Shown here piece by piece: positions 5,202 to 6,074 of a DNA stretch of 6,074 nt. The stretch is from Gammaproteobacteria bacterium. Lineage in GTDB: Bacteria > Pseudomonadota > Gammaproteobacteria > Coxiellales > Coxiellaceae. The stretch covers positions 1 through 6,074 of the forward strand of contig JAHZKQ010000037.1 of the NCBI GenBank assembly GCA_022600315.1, in the 5' to 3' direction. The stretch's first letter is position 1, and each line of letters starts with the position of its first letter. A model generated the notes under the pieces. That model worked only from the letters and a program-made list of their open reading frames with translations, was not told the DNA's origin and did not search any database. Made by a program: the position numbers and the translations under genes.

Positions 5202-6074
5202 ATGAATAAATATTATCGTTTATTAAGTATTATTCTGCTAGCAGGATTGGTGTTAGTTGGCTGCAAGAAAGATAAAAAAACCACTGTAAATTCAAATGAA
5301 TTAAAACATTTAAATTATACGGTTTCTAAGCTGCAAGCTGCAATAACGCCATTATATTTTTCCGGCGTAATTAACCCTATTCGGGTAGTGCCAGTGTTAA
5401 GCCCGGATAATGGTCGAATTGTGAAAATATATTTTTCTTATGGCGGTAATGTTAAGGCTAAACAGGATCTGCTGGAGATTAATTCTGATAAATTAGCCCA
5501 AGACTATCGAACTACCATTAATGACTATCTTAGCAAGAAAACCGCCTTTTCTACCGCTAAACGTGAGTTTGAAGTAACGAAACAGCTTTATAAAGCTAAG
5601 GTATCTTCACGTGATGACTACATCAATAGTCAGAATACTTACCGTAATAGCATTCTTGCCTATTATCAAAAAAAGTATCAGTTGGCAAAGATATTGGCTA
5701 AAGCGCGGGTTGAACCTGATCTTGTTGAAGGTTTAACAATCAATGATACTGACAAGATCAATAAAATATTAGGCCGAAGTTTTCACAATATTAAAGTCTT
5801 ATCATCAGCATCTGGGATTGCGCTATTTCCTACTTCGAGCGGCAGTGATGCAAATGATAATGCCGGCAATCCAAGCAGTAAAGGTAAGATAAAATTAGGC
5901 CAAGCGGTTAAGGAAGGACAGATTCTACTAACCATTGGCGACTTATCTGGTTTAGCATCAACCATTCAGGTGGGTGAAATAAATATTAATCGTATTCACA
6001 AAGGCATGAATGTAACTATTACCGGTGATGCTTTTCCTGGGATCACCTTAAAAGGTAAAATCACTTTAGTTTCA
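5202..6074 (+). CDS. HlyD/MacA-like periplasmic adaptor lipoprotein, N-terminal part
   Basis: This is a membrane fusion protein expected to bridge the TolC-family channel and an inner-membrane pump. The frame is open for 291 codons to the right edge, with no stop. A lipoprotein signal peptide is seen (hydrophobic 7-19, lipobox LVGC with C21). The first half of the lipoyl domain is about 62-95 (SPDNGRIVKIYFSYGGNVKA is its core). The alpha-helical hairpin is about 96-192. The second lipoyl half is about 193-248 (VLSSASGIALF and KLGQAVKEGQILLTIGD), interrupted by a Ser/Asp/Asn/Gly-rich insertion at about 211-229. The beta-barrel domain begins near 249 (LASTIQVGEININRIHKGM). AAGG (5190-5193) lies 8 bases upstream of the ATG, inside the end of the TolC-family gene, consistent with translational coupling. 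The pump partner is not in the window, so ABC (MacB-like) and RND types cannot be told apart. Residue +2 after the lipid cysteine is Lys, not Asp. Confidence 0.92.
   Translation, partial: MNKYYRLLSIILLAGLVLVGCKKDKKTTVNSNELKHLNYTVSKLQAAITPLYFSGVINPIRVVPVLSPDNGRIVKIYFSYGGNVKAKQDLLEINSDKLAQDYRTTINDYLSKKTAFSTAKREFEVTKQLYKAKVSSRDDYINSQNTYRNSILAYYQKKYQLAKILAKARVEPDLVEGLTINDTDKINKILGRSFHNIKVLSSASGIALFPTSSGSDANDNAGNPSSKGKIKLGQAVKEGQILLTIGDLSGLASTIQVGEININRIHKGMNVTITGDAFPGITLKGKITLVS

Noticed and set aside
5783..5965. 60-codon minus-strand frame
   Set aside because: It is antisense to the adaptor gene, with no ribosome binding site or recognisable domain.

Overview
This window is AT-rich bacterial chromosome, almost certainly from a Gram-negative gammaproteobacterium. 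The evidence is a FabV-type enoyl-ACP reductase, a TolC-family outer-membrane channel with a signal peptide, and a lipoprotein-type periplasmic adaptor. The low G+C and the style of the MFS transporter are compatible with Legionella/Coxiella-like organisms, but that placement is inference from memory, not proof.

Layout from left to right. (1) Positions 1-759, minus strand: the N-terminal 253 residues of an MFS transporter whose C-terminus lies off the left edge. (2) Positions 760-1103: a 344-base divergent intergenic region with two AT-rich palindromes, a leader hairpin for the MFS gene and candidate promoters in both directions. (3) Positions 1104-2300, plus strand: a complete fabV (NADH-dependent trans-2-enoyl-ACP reductase, last step of the fatty-acid elongation cycle). 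(4) Positions 2297-3505, minus strand: a complete 402-residue tyrosine recombinase with all catalytic residues, overlapping the end of fabV by 4 bases tail to tail. (5) Positions 3506-3687: a divergent regulatory region with an inverted repeat (6-base spacer) and short direct repeats. (6) Positions 3688-5199, plus strand: a complete TolC-family outer-membrane factor. (7) Positions 5202-6074, plus strand: the first 291 residues of a HlyD/MacA-like periplasmic adaptor lipoprotein, cut by the right edge.

The last two genes form a tight operon (2-base gap). They should assemble with an inner-membrane ABC or RND pump, probably encoded just beyond the window, into a tripartite efflux or secretion system. 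The MFS transporter and fabV are independent housekeeping or nutrient functions sharing a divergent control region. The recombinase is the only accessory-type gene. It has no visible partner genes, tRNA, transposon ends or flanking target duplication, so it looks like a solitary, possibly domesticated recombinase.

I did not find a clearly new multi-gene system. The best leads are the recombinase with its insertion and the nearby inverted repeat, the unusual insertion in the adaptor, and the paired palindromes at 902-946.
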